A model generated the notes under the pieces. That model was not told where the DNA came from. It saw only the letters and a program-made list of their open reading frames with translations, and did not search any database. A stretch of DNA of 64,000 bases from a virus. The DNA lies in the IMG/VR virus record IMGVR_UViG_3300011113_000581, positions 24,134 to 88,133 of that record. One strand, written 5' to 3'. This document shows positions 37,170 to 46,293 of this stretch, one piece after another. Each line of letters begins with the position of its first letter. Position 1 is the stretch's first letter. The translations under genes and the position numbers were made by a program.

Positions 37170-37391
37170 ATGACCGAAGAAAAAAAGAAAAAAGAAAAGA
37201 AGTGGATTCAAGGGATGGAGATGAAGGAGGGTGCCTTCACTGCCAAAGCTAAAAAGAAAGGTATTACTTCTGCTCAGCTCCAGGAGAATGTCCTTTCTAA
37301 TCCTGAGAAGTATGATGAACGCACAGTAAAACAAGCACGCTTGCGTAAAACTCTTGTAGGATTACACGGTAAAAAGAAAAATAAAGAATGA
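37170..37391 (+). CDS. Small basic WIQ-motif protein, 73 aa
   Basis: KKWIQGMEMKEGAFTAKAKKKGI ... YDERTVKQARLRKTLVGL has the W-I-x-x-A-x-K-x-G-A layout seen in short basic proteins of many phages and large viruses, of unknown role. Its stop overlaps the next start (ATGA). Confidence 0.55.
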   Translation: MTEEKKKKEKKWIQGMEMKEGAFTAKAKKKGITSAQLQENVLSNPEKYDERTVKQARLRKTLVGLHGKKKNKE

Positions 37392-38035
37392 AAGATGCAC
37401 GCCTGGAATTAGGTCGATATATTTCTAATCCTTTTGATAAAAAAGGAAGACGTATACCGTCTCAGTTAAGTTTTCGTGAATTATTTAGTAATCAATATGC
37501 TATTGAACACGGTGGTTCCCCCTGGGTACCATCTCGATATACTTTTGAAGATTTAACTAAAGCTATTCAAAACCGTAAAATAACTCATAACCCACGTCTT
37601 AATTACGTACCTAATTCTCCTTTCTGGGATGACAACAATGAGTTGCCTCCTGAAAAGTATGAGATGTTTGAGGGCCTGGGACGGTTTAAAAGAGAAGATT
37701 ATAACTTTGATGAGGGTCGCGCTTTAACACGTGTCCGCCCAGAAGATCAACCAGATTTTGATCCTAGTTGGGTGGAAGCATATAAGTTAAGTCCTACGGT
37801 GCGTCCCGATAAGCGTGCTAAAAATCCTATGCCGCGTACCAGGAATCCAGATCCAAACGGGTTTATTATGCAAATGGCAGAAAATCGTGCAGAAAATGAA
37901 TTTAAAGATAATGTATCTGTTGCACAACTTCTTGCGGATAAAAAATTAAACCCGACAGAAGAGCGTGTTGGTCAAGAAAAAATTACGGAAGAAGAACAGA
38001 ACATTTCGCCAGGCAAGACGATTACAACAACGTAA
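37388..38035 (+). CDS. Hypothetical 215-aa protein
   Basis: Pro/Asp/Arg-rich, little secondary structure (YVPNSPFWDDNNELPPEKYEMFEGLGRF; VRPDKRAKNPMPRTRNPD). Coupled to the previous gene. Probable structural accessory. Not recognised. Confidence 0.5.
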   Translation: MKDARLELGRYISNPFDKKGRRIPSQLSFRELFSNQYAIEHGGSPWVPSRYTFEDLTKAIQNRKITHNPRLNYVPNSPFWDDNNELPPEKYEMFEGLGRFKREDYNFDEGRALTRVRPEDQPDFDPSWVEAYKLSPTVRPDKRAKNPMPRTRNPDPNGFIMQMAENRAENEFKDNVSVAQLLADKKLNPTEERVGQEKITEEEQNISPGKTITTT

Positions 38036-38065
38036 AATAAATAAAGAATTATAAGTTAGATATTT

Positions 38066-38674
38066 GTGGCTAACCCGCAAGCTATGAAAGGGTTACTTGG
38101 TTTTTTAGCAAAACCAAGTTCTGTTGCGGCAGCTAAAGCAGCTCTCCCTGGTGCGGGACTGAACGCGCTTATGGGCATGGTGACAGACGGTCCCATGGGG
38201 GCGCTTGCATATGGCTTGGGTGACTTTGCTTTGAATTACCCGGCCATTCGTGGCGCACGTCGAGTGTTCCCTGGTAGAGAAGTAGAAATTAAAAATTTAA
38301 AAACCGGAGAAATTGCTAAAGATTATCAACCTTCTTTTGGAGAAAATGCAATTAACTTTGGAGCTTCTATTGGTTCTAACTATGCAATTTCTAGTTTGAT
38401 GCCACCGAGGGCACCTTCTGTTCAACCTGATGCTCAACAATTTTTAGCGCAACAAGCTCAACAAGTTGTTCCTCAAGTTGAATCACAAGTTGCTCAAAAC
38501 GCTCAACAACTGGCTCAACGTTCTTATGTTAATGAACTACCTCAGGGGCAGTTAAATTTATCTCCTAATACCATGTATCAAATGCAAGGTATTGAACATA
38601 CAGCTTTTCATTATCCAGGTGTAACTCTTCCTCCTGAATTACTTGCACAGTTGAAGGAACAGGGGATTATGTAA
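38066..38674 (+). CDS. Gly/Ala-rich membrane-like virion protein, 202 aa
   Basis: GTG start. AAKAALPGAGLNALMGMVTDGPMGALAYGLGDFALNYP recalls glycine-zipper hydrophobic segments; the C-terminus is Gln/Ala-rich. Similar glycine-rich segments occur in 38677, 39686 and 49010, suggesting a set of membrane-active virion proteins. Confidence 0.45.
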   Translation: MANPQAMKGLLGFLAKPSSVAAAKAALPGAGLNALMGMVTDGPMGALAYGLGDFALNYPAIRGARRVFPGREVEIKNLKTGEIAKDYQPSFGENAINFGASIGSNYAISSLMPPRAPSVQPDAQQFLAQQAQQVVPQVESQVAQNAQQLAQRSYVNELPQGQLNLSPNTMYQMQGIEHTAFHYPGVTLPPELLAQLKEQGIM

Positions 38675-38676
38675 CT

Positions 38677-39639
38677 ATGGCTCAACAATATCGTGGTTTT
38701 GGTGGTGGTGTTGAAGCTGCTAAACAATCTTTAAAACAATTAGGAACAGGTAAGTCTTATCGTCCAAAACGTAATATTTTTTACGATCCAGAATTTCGTA
38801 AAGATATTAAAGAAGCTGGTATTACAAGGGAAACACCTTTGGCTTTTCTTGGTGCATATGCAACAAGACTAGGTGCTGATTTAACTACGGATGAATCACG
38901 TTCTTTGTATTGGCAATTTAGCCATCCGCTTGAGATGGCTGATCAAGCAATGCGTAAAATAGTTGATCCAAATAAACAGCTTGGTTATGGACGAGGTTTA
39001 ATTGCGTTAACTGCAGTTGCTCCAGCAGTTGCTCTTACCGGTGCATACAATCCATTAAACATTGGTGAGTTAGGCAGACCTACCGGATACAAGCAAAACG
39101 TTCCCGATTCAGAAGATCCTACAAAAACAGCCGAGCCTGGCACTGAACTATTTCAACGTTTTTTCCAGGGGAGAACAGGTCGTCCTTTGGCTTTTGAAAA
39201 AGCTCGAGAAGAGATTCCTGATCTCACAAAGCAACGGTATGCAAACTATATGAATTTTCTTTATAACGATCCAGGTCCTATTGGTAAGGCAACCATGGGT
39301 ATTGTTAAGGTCACACCAGAGAACCTTCAGGGAGATCCAGAGGCTCGTATTCTCGGTTACCCAGTCAGTATCCCTTCTGTTACTGCGTTAGCTGGTGGTC
39401 TTGCTGGTGCACGCATGGGAGTCCTTTCTTCTCCTACTGTTCAGACAACTATTCAACCAAGCTTACTTAAGGGTGAAAAAACAATTACTACTCGAACAAT
39501 GGGAAGAAAAACCCCAGCTATTGTACGTGGCTTAGCAGGTGGAGCACTTGGTTCCGCCGCTGGTGCAATTGCAGGTGTTCTTGCCAACCAAGCCATTGCT
39601 GCCGCTGGTAATACACAAGATAAACTACCAATGCAATAA
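38677..39639 (+). CDS. Virion-region protein with hydrophobic segments, 320 aa
   Basis: Hydrophobic stretches at residues 108-128 (GLIALTAVAPAVALTGAYNP) and at the C-terminus (RGLAGGALGSAAGAIAGVLANQAIAAAG), the latter a glycine zipper. Starts 3 nt after the previous stop. Function unknown; membrane penetration during DNA entry is possible. Confidence 0.45.
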   Translation: MAQQYRGFGGGVEAAKQSLKQLGTGKSYRPKRNIFYDPEFRKDIKEAGITRETPLAFLGAYATRLGADLTTDESRSLYWQFSHPLEMADQAMRKIVDPNKQLGYGRGLIALTAVAPAVALTGAYNPLNIGELGRPTGYKQNVPDSEDPTKTAEPGTELFQRFFQGRTGRPLAFEKAREEIPDLTKQRYANYMNFLYNDPGPIGKATMGIVKVTPENLQGDPEARILGYPVSIPSVTALAGGLAGARMGVLSSPTVQTTIQPSLLKGEKTITTRTMGRKTPAIVRGLAGGALGSAAGAIAGVLANQAIAAAGNTQDKLPMQ

Positions 39640-39685
39640 ATGTTGCTTCTGGTAGAATTTAAACATCTCAAGAAATATTATTAAT

Positions 39686-40513
39686 ATGGACGACGGGTCC
39701 TCTTTTGGAAGTTTAAGAAATCTTATAGCATCGCGTGAACGCGGTGGCTTAGGTGTGGATCCACGTTTAGTGCGTGCTTTGGGTCCAGAAAGGGCAGCAC
39801 GATTTCAACAGGGCGTTGAAAATATAGGTCCACAAGCAGAAGCAATACGTAAAGGATATATGAAGCAGCCTGGTAAATACGGTACCGGACTTGCCGCAGT
39901 AGGAGTGACCAGCTTGCAAGCATTAGGAGGGGATCCTCTTGGTGCAGTTACTAGTATTCCAGGATCTTTAGCAGGTGGTGGACTTGGTTCGCTTGCTGCA
40001 AATCTTATGCCAGGGGCTTTAAAACCTGTTGCAAAAGCTGTTTTCCCTTTAGTAGGTGGTTTAATTGGCGGTTCTGCCAGTGAACAAGCTGCACGCGCGG
40101 GCCTTAACTACCTTGGAGCTAAAATCCCAGGGGCAGAAGAAGTTGCCGCAAAGAGCCAAGAAGAGCGTACTCGTGATTTTGATCGCGAGCAAGCAAGGAA
40201 AGATTTTGAAACACAAACACGAGCTGAGCTTGCGCGTGATTTAGAGTATGCAAAGGCAATGATGCCTTTAACTGTTGAACAAGAAAAAGCATTAATGCCT
40301 CTTCGGGAGCAATTAATGCGTACACAACTTGTTAATCAACAGGCTCTTAATGCAAGTAACGCGGCTCTTTATCAGCAAATGGGGCGCAGCGCCACGATGG
40401 GCAAATATGTTTTAGCTTCCCAAGCAGAAGCTGGCGCTACAACCCGTACACTGCTATCGCAAAATCCATACGCCGGTTCTGTTCTTCAAGCCCCTCAAAT
40501 TAGCTTTGGTTGA
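39686..40513 (+). CDS. Glycine-zipper virion-region protein, 275 aa
   Basis: Middle region LAGGGLGSLAANLMPG and LVGGLIGGSASEQAARAG are glycine-zipper helices; the C-terminal half is a charged helix (ARKDFETQTRAELARDLEYAKAM). A TAGAAT hexamer lies about 35 nt upstream. Not recognised. Confidence 0.45.
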   Translation: MDDGSSFGSLRNLIASRERGGLGVDPRLVRALGPERAARFQQGVENIGPQAEAIRKGYMKQPGKYGTGLAAVGVTSLQALGGDPLGAVTSIPGSLAGGGLGSLAANLMPGALKPVAKAVFPLVGGLIGGSASEQAARAGLNYLGAKIPGAEEVAAKSQEERTRDFDREQARKDFETQTRAELARDLEYAKAMMPLTVEQEKALMPLREQLMRTQLVNQQALNASNAALYQQMGRSATMGKYVLASQAEAGATTRTLLSQNPYAGSVLQAPQISFG

Positions 40514-40515
40514 TT

Positions 40516-40953
40516 ATGGCTTTTTCTGATACTGTTTCCAAAGGTACTCAAATAGGTATGTTTGGCTGGAATCCTCTTGCCAATATTCGTTCTCAAGAAG
40601 ATTACAACAAATTACCTGACGGTCTTAAAAATGTTTATAATGAAGCTCTTGGCTATAGGAATATTATTGGAGGTTTAAATGAATCTCCGGAACAACGTAA
40701 ACAAAGATTGCAAGTTGAGCTTGATGCACAAAAAGAGATGCTTAATTTTGCACAAGGCCTGGGCAAAGAGTCAGTAGAAACTGCTTATAAATATAAAACA
40801 CTTGCCGATATTCCTAAAACAATTGCTCAAGGATTTGGCAATATTGCCGCAACTAATTTATATGGTGGTCAAGCCTTGGCAGCTCCTTACAATTATCCAA
40901 GATTGCAACCTATTGCCTACAATCCTAGGCCTGAAATAGATTATTTTAGCTAG
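40516..40953 (+). CDS. Hypothetical 145-aa protein
   Basis: Start ATG 40516, two bases after the previous stop. Helical middle (ESPEQRKQRLQVELDAQKEMLNFAQGLG) and Pro/Tyr-rich tail. Not recognised. Confidence 0.5.
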   Translation: MAFSDTVSKGTQIGMFGWNPLANIRSQEDYNKLPDGLKNVYNEALGYRNIIGGLNESPEQRKQRLQVELDAQKEMLNFAQGLGKESVETAYKYKTLADIPKTIAQGFGNIAATNLYGGQALAAPYNYPRLQPIAYNPRPEIDYFS

Positions 40954-40959
40954 AATAAA

Positions 40960-41508
40960 ATGACCTACAGTTTCCCGTCTCAATTTACAACTTTTGATCC
41001 GTCAAAAGCTTTCTCTGGTGGGTATGGGAATTTTTCTAATCCTGGCGCTTTAAAAAGTGGTAGTGGAGGCAACATGTTAGGCTTAGTCGGTACTCTAGGT
41101 AGCAGTTTAATTGGTGCTATTTCCGGTTTTGGTCAAGTACAGACTGCTGCAAGTATTGCACAAGCACAAGCTGATCAAGCTAGAGATCGACAGATTTACG
41201 AAAGAGAGGTAAATAAAGGCGCTCTTGCTCAAGGCATACATCAAATGGTGTATGGATCAACTACGGCACCTGAACTTGCCCTTGGTTTTCAAGAACGAGC
41301 TAAAAAACTTGAGCTGGGTCCTTTTGCTGAACGACAACTTGGACTCAGTTCAGAAGCGTCTAAGCGGGAACGGTTTGGACGTATTTCACCTGAATCCAAA
41401 GAAGCGGCTAGATTTGAAAATAAACTTGCTATTGATCGGGCTATTGCAGAACGTCGCGCCATAACTGACGCAATGTTTGGTCGTACATCTTCTAGTTATT
41501 TTACATAA
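40960..41508 (+). CDS. Hypothetical 182-aa protein, virion region
   Basis: Contains GLVGTLGSSLIGAISGFGQVQTAASIAQAQADQARDRQIYE, a glycine-zipper hydrophobic helix followed by a long amphipathic helix, a layout resembling podovirus internal core proteins. Not recognised at family level. Confidence 0.45.
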   Translation: MTYSFPSQFTTFDPSKAFSGGYGNFSNPGALKSGSGGNMLGLVGTLGSSLIGAISGFGQVQTAASIAQAQADQARDRQIYEREVNKGALAQGIHQMVYGSTTAPELALGFQERAKKLELGPFAERQLGLSSEASKRERFGRISPESKEAARFENKLAIDRAIAERRAITDAMFGRTSSSYFT

Positions 41509-41517
41509 GGAGGGAAT

Positions 41518-42531
41518 ATGGGAGGAGGACCTACGGTTACTTATAATCCGCCACCGCCGGACGATACTTTTGCAAAATATTTGCAATACACTAAAGAAAA
41601 AGAAGCTGCCGCTGAAGAACGCGCTGCAACGGAGCGAAAAGAAGCTGCGGCGGCGGCACGAGCGCGAACACTGGCTGGTTCTTCTGCTTATAGTGGATTA
41701 AAACAAGCTACCAAACAGCAGCTTTCTCAAGGTTTAATTAGTTACGAAAATGCTGCTAATCAGTTACGTGATTATGCGGCTAAATATAATTTAAATGAAT
41801 ATGATTGGAGCGATTACATAAATCGATACGAAGATTTAAAAACTGCCTTTGGCGGGGATGTATCTAAAGCCGCAGAACATTATGAAACCTATGGAAGGAA
41901 AGAAGGCAGACAAGTAAACTTACTAGCAAATACAGAAGCAGATATTAATGAATTAACTCAACAATACATAGAAACTCTCCCCGGTAAACGAGCGGCAGGA
42001 ATTAAGGCTTCCTATGAAGAATTGCTTGGTCGCCAGGCTTCAGAGGAGGAAATTTCTAAAGCGCAGGAAAGGTTTACCCAAGGTGTTTATGGGTCGATGG
42101 AAGACTTTAAGTCTTCTCTTAGTAAAAGTTCTGAGTATCAAGAAAAGTTCAATCAAAGCTATCTTGATAATTATTATGATACGCAGTTTGGTAAACAAAC
42201 CCTTACTGCAGAAGGTAAGAAGACAGGTAAGCGTACTTTTAAATTTGATGCAAGTCTCCTTCCTCAGTATTCAGGAGATCTTCAGGCAAGTACTAAGATC
42301 ACGACACCTGACTTCAGTAAAGAGTTTGTAGGAACTCCTGCTGAGCTGGAAGCACAACAGCAAAACATCCGTGATACAAGGCAATTCTTGTACAGTGCAG
42401 GTTTAACAAACTTACAAGGTGATATCGATAAAGAGACTCAGAAACTCAAGAATGAAGGGAGTAAAGCGGTAGCTAAAATCTCTGCAGAAGGAAGTGTGTA
42501 TTCAAATCTTGTTTCTGGTTTCTGGAGTTAA
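41518..42531 (+). CDS. Hypothetical 337-aa protein, virion region
   Basis: AAGGAGG ribosome-binding site 5 nt before the ATG. Helical Glu/Lys/Ala-rich N-terminus, then WSDYINRYEDLKTAFGGDVSKAAEHYETYGRKEGR, which resembles the short repeat of cell-surface-associated proteins (YxDL...F..D...A..HY...G..EGR). ELLGRQASEEEISKAQ adds a DUF4214-like feel. Adhesion or structural role is inferred. Confidence 0.45.
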   Translation: MGGGPTVTYNPPPPDDTFAKYLQYTKEKEAAAEERAATERKEAAAAARARTLAGSSAYSGLKQATKQQLSQGLISYENAANQLRDYAAKYNLNEYDWSDYINRYEDLKTAFGGDVSKAAEHYETYGRKEGRQVNLLANTEADINELTQQYIETLPGKRAAGIKASYEELLGRQASEEEISKAQERFTQGVYGSMEDFKSSLSKSSEYQEKFNQSYLDNYYDTQFGKQTLTAEGKKTGKRTFKFDASLLPQYSGDLQASTKITTPDFSKEFVGTPAELEAQQQNIRDTRQFLYSAGLTNLQGDIDKETQKLKNEGSKAVAKISAEGSVYSNLVSGFWS

Positions 42532-42541
42532 ATATATATTG

Positions 42542-42547
42542 TATAAT
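42542..42547 (+). promoter_or_regulatory. -10-like hexamer TATAAT
   Basis: Perfect TATAAT 26 nt upstream of the 59-aa gene, in an AT-rich gap. No good -35. Confidence 0.35.
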
Positions 42548-42573
42548 TAATCAAGAGTCAACATTCATAACTA

Positions 42574-42753
42574 ATGACTAGCTCTGTTCCTACCGGTCAA
42601 ACTACCGCTGACGACTACTTTGATATTGCAAAGTTTGAACAACTTTTAGAGCGTCTTGAAGGTTCTAAAGGTCGTCAGAAGCGTCAGGAATCTCTCGAAG
42701 GCCGTCGCAATATTTATGCCCAAGGTCTTGCTTCGATGATGTCTAATTTCTGA
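42574..42753 (+). CDS. Hypothetical 59-aa protein
   Basis: Starts MTSSVPTGQTTADDYFDIAKFEQLLERLEGSKGRQKRQ. Its first 14 residues are nearly those of 42915-43163 (MTSSVPTGQTDVDDWFD), so the two come from duplication. The LLERLE-x-SK motif also occurs in the 48-aa gene between them. Confidence 0.55.
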   Translation: MTSSVPTGQTTADDYFDIAKFEQLLERLEGSKGRQKRQESLEGRRNIYAQGLASMMSNF

Positions 42754-42758
42754 TTTAA

Positions 42759-42905
42759 ATGGAAAATCAAGCAGGTCAAAATTTTAATCAAGAGTTTAAT
42801 CTTGATTCTTACAGAGACCTGCTTGAGCGCCTGGAAGCCTCTAAACGTAATCAACAACGTTTGGAAAAACAAGTACCAGGGGCTGTTCAACAGCAACCCG
42901 TATAA
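42759..42905 (+). CDS. Hypothetical 48-aa protein
   Basis: MENQAGQNFNQEFNLDSYRDLLERLEASKRNQQRLEKQ...: a short helix sharing LLERLE-x-SK with its upstream neighbour. The TAA overlaps a TATAAT hexamer (42901-42906) that may be the promoter of the next gene. Confidence 0.5.
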   Translation: MENQAGQNFNQEFNLDSYRDLLERLEASKRNQQRLEKQVPGAVQQQPV

Positions 42906-42914
42906 TTTGTTATC

Positions 42915-43163
42915 ATGACTAGCAGTGTTCCAACTGGACAAACTGATGTTGACGATTGGTTTGATCTAGATAAATATCGTCAAGCTGCTGGCGTGGCTTA
43001 CGAATTTTCCAAAAAGAAAATGGAGACTGCTGGTGAACAAGAGCGAGAAACTATCGGTAAGGGTGCAGAAGAACAAAGAACTTCTTCTGAACAGTCCCAG
43101 CGATTTAAACAGGCCGACGAAGAGCGGGACTATGGACAGTCCCAACGAGCATATCGATATTAA
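42915..43163 (+). CDS. Hypothetical 82-aa protein
   Basis: MTSSVPTGQTDVDDWFDLDKYRQAAGVAYEFSKKK then a Glu/Gln/Arg-rich helix. Paralogous N-terminus to the 59-aa gene. Overlaps the next gene by 32 nt. Confidence 0.5.
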   Translation: MTSSVPTGQTDVDDWFDLDKYRQAAGVAYEFSKKKMETAGEQERETIGKGAEEQRTSSEQSQRFKQADEERDYGQSQRAYRY

Positions 43164-43650
43164 AGTTTTTGAACATTGGTTAGACAACTTAGATTCACCA
43201 ACCAAGGAAAGTTTTATTGCTTTTGCTGAGAGCAATAATTCGATTATTGAAATTTATCTTTACTCCCGTTTCCTTGGTTATAACGGTGCCATTACTTGTT
43301 GTGACTTTTGGATAAAAAAATATTATTCAAAGCCTGATCACAGAAGTGTTCTTCTTGCTGAGATTCTTGAAATGCAAGAAGACATTAGAAAGCTTAGGGA
43401 AGATATTGAAAATCTCGTTGTAAAACGTGATGCTGGTGTTGCACGTATTGCTGGCATGCAAAAAGAATTACGTGGCACTATCGCTCAGGTAGAAAATTAT
43501 ACAGCTAATAAAGATCGCAAAGGGTTGCTGATGGCTGGTGCTGACCAAGCCATTCGTGAGTTGCTGATGATTTTTAAAGATGATCCAATTGAAGGACCTC
43601 TTCAAGAAGCATCAATGTCAGTATGGGCTAAAATGCAATTAAGTGAATAG
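43132..43650 (+). CDS. Candidate terminase small subunit, 172 aa
   Basis: Start ATG 43132 (MDSPNEHIDIK). N-terminal globular helical region then a long coiled coil (EILEMQEDIRKLREDIENLVVKRDAGVARIAGMQKEL) and a C-terminal helix. Two small genes separate it from the large terminase. The compact N-terminal domain plus coiled-coil oligomerisation segment suits a small terminase, but no HTH motif is evident. Confidence 0.4.
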   Translation: MDSPNEHIDIKVFEHWLDNLDSPTKESFIAFAESNNSIIEIYLYSRFLGYNGAITCCDFWIKKYYSKPDHRSVLLAEILEMQEDIRKLREDIENLVVKRDAGVARIAGMQKELRGTIAQVENYTANKDRKGLLMAGADQAIRELLMIFKDDPIEGPLQEASMSVWAKMQLSE

Positions 43651-43655
43651 TAGTA

Positions 43656-43817
43656 ATGCAACAACCGTCTAGTTATCAGCACTCTATTCCAGAGTCTCAA
43701 CTGCGTACTGGGATTGTGTTTGGTCCTGGTAGGGCTACACGTCTCCCCGAAAAAGGTACTCCTGAGTATCAAGAGCTTGTCTATCGTATTCGTAAAGGAT
43801 TAGATCAGAATCAATGA
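43656..43817 (+). CDS. Hypothetical 53-aa protein
   Basis: MQQPSSYQHSIPESQLRTGIVFGPGRATRLPEKGTPEYQELVYRIRKG...; ends in an ATGA overlap with the next gene. Not recognised. Confidence 0.5.
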   Translation: MQQPSSYQHSIPESQLRTGIVFGPGRATRLPEKGTPEYQELVYRIRKGLDQNQ

Positions 43818-43975
43818 GTAAGAATAAGATGCCTCCCGAGCTTCTTGAGCATTTCAAGAAGAAAGAAGCCAAAAAGGAAGATGGCACTGAGATGTCAGAC
43901 AAGGAAAAGCGTAAAGCTGCCCTTGATAAAGCACGTAAATATCAAGAACAAAAACGCAATAAAAAAGAAGAATAG
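43814..43975 (+). CDS. Hypothetical 53-aa charged protein
   Basis: MSKNKMPPELLEHFKKKEAKKEDG ... KYQEQKRNKKEE, very Lys/Glu-rich and helical. Short PPELLEHFKKK-type proteins are common in cyanophages near structural genes. Role unknown. Confidence 0.5.
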   Translation: MSKNKMPPELLEHFKKKEAKKEDGTEMSDKEKRKAALDKARKYQEQKRNKKEE

Positions 43976-44006
43976 GCTAGTATCAAGTTAATTACTGGTC
44001 TTTTTT

Positions 44007-45533
44007 GTGCCTGCATATCTTCATCAAGCTTATCGACGCAACGCACAGGCTGCTGCAAAGAATCACCGGGTGCGCAAGAAAGATAATGAAGATCTTTTGG
44101 AACTGGCACGAGAAGACTTTGGTTACTTTTGTGATTACGTAGCAGATAAACCACCTGCTAAACATCATCAAGATTGGCATCGGCAATTAGTTACCAACCA
44201 AGACAGCTCTTGCCTGCTGAAAATTGCTGGTCCAAATATTGACCTGTTAGCTCCACGAGGATCAGCCAAAAGTACGGTTGCAGGTTTGTTTGCAGCATGG
44301 GCTATTGGTGTACACACTGCAGCCAAACGCCCTTTACAGATTCTTTATCTTTCTTATACGGTTGATATCGCTCGTTCCAAGTCAGCAACAATTAAACGAC
44401 TTATTGAAAGTAAAAAATATCAAGACGTTTTTCCAACAGTAAAACTTCTTAAGAACGTTACAAGCAATGAGTACTGGTCTATTGACCATCGTTTTGCTGG
44501 TATTGATATTGCTGGTGAAGAACAGTTCACACTCTGCGCTGCTGGCCTAAAAGGTTCAGTGACTTCCAAACGCAGTCAATTGGTAATTATTGATGACGCC
44601 ATTAAGAGCTCATCAGATATTGCCAACCCTGACATCCGAAAGATGATGCAGGATAATTGGAATGCAGTGATTGCACCAACCATGTTTGAAGGTGGACGTG
44701 CTATCTGCCTTGGTACCAGATTTAGACATGATGACATTCATGCAACTACTTTTAATGAACAGAACAATTGGATGCAAATTGTTCTTTCTGCAATTCAAAA
44801 CAATGAAATTACCGGAGAGGAAGAATCCTATTGGCCTGAAATGTGGTCATTGGATTATTTAAAAGAAAAGAAAAGGCAAGCACCTATTGCCTTCTCTTTC
44901 CAGTACATGAATCAGATCGTCAGGCAGAATGAACTGTCATTGGCGCCTGAACTATTGGTTAAAGCAGAGATTGCTACAGAGTTTGATTCACTGGCTGTTG
45001 GGGTTGACCTCTCCGCTGGTACAAAAGAAAAGAATGATTACACAGTGTTTACTCTTGGCGGAAAACTTGGAGATCAGATTCATATAATTGATTACCGTCG
45101 AATGCGTGTGATGGGCAACCTAGAAAAATTAGATGCTCTTAAAGAATTGCTTAATGATTGGTCTATTCTTGGACGCGACGAGAACGGTAATTACTTTCCT
45201 ACGTATAACACTTGTGATGTTTACTCAGAAGCTGTCGCGTACCAGGCATCTCTTGAAGCTGATTTCAAGCGTATCTGCTTAAGAAACGAAAACCTTTATA
45301 ACATCAACTGGCATGCTGTTAAAGGTTTTAGGGCAGATAAACTTGCTCGCTTCCGTGGTTGTATGGGTCTTTTTGAAGATCGTAAGATTATCTTCAATCG
45401 TTATCGAAACTTTACGGCAATGTTTGAAGAACTTACTAATTTTGGTGTAAGTAGTCACGACGACTGTGTTGATTCGTTGGTCTGGCTCATTAATGGATTA
45501 ACACGGAAGGGTACTCTTCAGGTTGATTACTAA
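44007..45533 (+). CDS. terL: Terminase large subunit
   Basis: 508 aa, GTG start. ATPase: Walker A APRGSAKST near residue 86, Walker B LVIIDDAI near residue 191, LGTRFRHDD coupling segment. RuvC/RNase H-like nuclease: VGVDLSAGTKEKNDYT near residue 330 and DDCVDSLVWLI near residue 485 supply the metal-binding acids. It drives DNA packaging and cuts the concatemer. Full length and intact. Confidence 0.92.
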   Translation: MPAYLHQAYRRNAQAAAKNHRVRKKDNEDLLELAREDFGYFCDYVADKPPAKHHQDWHRQLVTNQDSSCLLKIAGPNIDLLAPRGSAKSTVAGLFAAWAIGVHTAAKRPLQILYLSYTVDIARSKSATIKRLIESKKYQDVFPTVKLLKNVTSNEYWSIDHRFAGIDIAGEEQFTLCAAGLKGSVTSKRSQLVIIDDAIKSSSDIANPDIRKMMQDNWNAVIAPTMFEGGRAICLGTRFRHDDIHATTFNEQNNWMQIVLSAIQNNEITGEEESYWPEMWSLDYLKEKKRQAPIAFSFQYMNQIVRQNELSLAPELLVKAEIATEFDSLAVGVDLSAGTKEKNDYTVFTLGGKLGDQIHIIDYRRMRVMGNLEKLDALKELLNDWSILGRDENGNYFPTYNTCDVYSEAVAYQASLEADFKRICLRNENLYNINWHAVKGFRADKLARFRGCMGLFEDRKIIFNRYRNFTAMFEELTNFGVSSHDDCVDSLVWLINGLTRKGTLQVDY

Positions 45534-45562
45534 CTCTTAGAATAAGAAAAAATGCTTTTGCC

Positions 45563-45853
45563 ATGGGACCCGAATACCTGGCGATTGTGATTACAACTTG
45601 TCTAGCTGGAGTTTCAGGAGGTACCTGGGCAGCCAATAAGTTGTTATCTAGATCGCACGAACGTATTAAACAACTTTCTGAACGCGTGGCAAACCAAGAA
45701 AAAAAGGTTGAACACTTAGACGAAAGTTTCAATCGCATGCCATTGGAATACGTATTGAAAGTTGATTTTCTTCGTGAAATTCAACAGATGCACGACACCT
45801 TCAAGGAAATTAATAGTAAGCTAGACAGGATGATGGATCGACTTTTGAAATGA
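45563..45853 (+). CDS. Membrane-anchored coiled-coil protein, 96 aa
   Basis: N-terminal hydrophobic helix (YLAIVITTCLAGVSGGTWAANKLL) followed by a coiled coil (HERIKQLSERVANQEKKVEHLDESF). Small one-helix coiled-coil proteins beside terminase are often holins or spanin-like lysis components; that assignment is a guess. Confidence 0.5.
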   Translation: MGPEYLAIVITTCLAGVSGGTWAANKLLSRSHERIKQLSERVANQEKKVEHLDESFNRMPLEYVLKVDFLREIQQMHDTFKEINSKLDRMMDRLLK

Positions 45854-46035
45854 CCAGCTACATTATTGAAGTTCAAGAAGATCAGGACGGAGAACTTTTT
45901 ATTGAGTTCCCCGAAGAAATCATTGAAGAACTTGGTTGGCAAGAAGGGGATATTCTTTCGTGGGACTTAAAAGGTGAAGGTATTGTTCTTTCTAAACTCA
46001 ATGATGAATCTGGTTACGAGGTTATAGAAGAGTAA
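45850..46035 (+). CDS. AbrB/SpoVT-like small protein
   Basis: 61 aa. FIEFPEEIIEELGWQEGDILSWDLKGEGIVLSKL fits the swapped-hairpin AbrB/MazE fold (L-P-x-x-I-x-x-x-L-G-W-x-x-G-D). Related small proteins are frequent in cyanophages. DNA-binding regulator is likely but not shown. Overlaps the previous stop (ATGA). Confidence 0.6.
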   Translation: MTSYIIEVQEDQDGELFIEFPEEIIEELGWQEGDILSWDLKGEGIVLSKLNDESGYEVIEE

Positions 46036-46061
46036 GATAGAAACAAGATAACAATAGGGAA

Positions 46062-46235
46062 ATGCTTAGATACAGCGGAATGAGTTCGGTTCCTGGGGCA
46101 CCAGGTAACTTGATGGCAGGACTGGACCTTCCCTTTGGAGGCGGACAACAATATAGACAAATTCAACAAGAGAATCGCCCCTCAATTTTATATGGGGCCT
46201 CAGTTAGGACAGATCTCTCCCGGATTTCAAAATAA
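46062..46235 (+). CDS. Hypothetical 57-aa protein
   Basis: MLRYSGMSSVPGAPGNLMAGLDLPFGGGQQYRQIQQENRPS...: Gly/Gln/Pro-rich, unstructured. In good spacing between neighbours. Not recognised. Confidence 0.4.
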   Translation: MLRYSGMSSVPGAPGNLMAGLDLPFGGGQQYRQIQQENRPSILYGASVRTDLSRISK

Positions 46236-46293
46236 ATATGTCTCTTAATTTTTAAAAACTGTTAAACTAATTCCAGCGGGTTGAAAATAGTTA

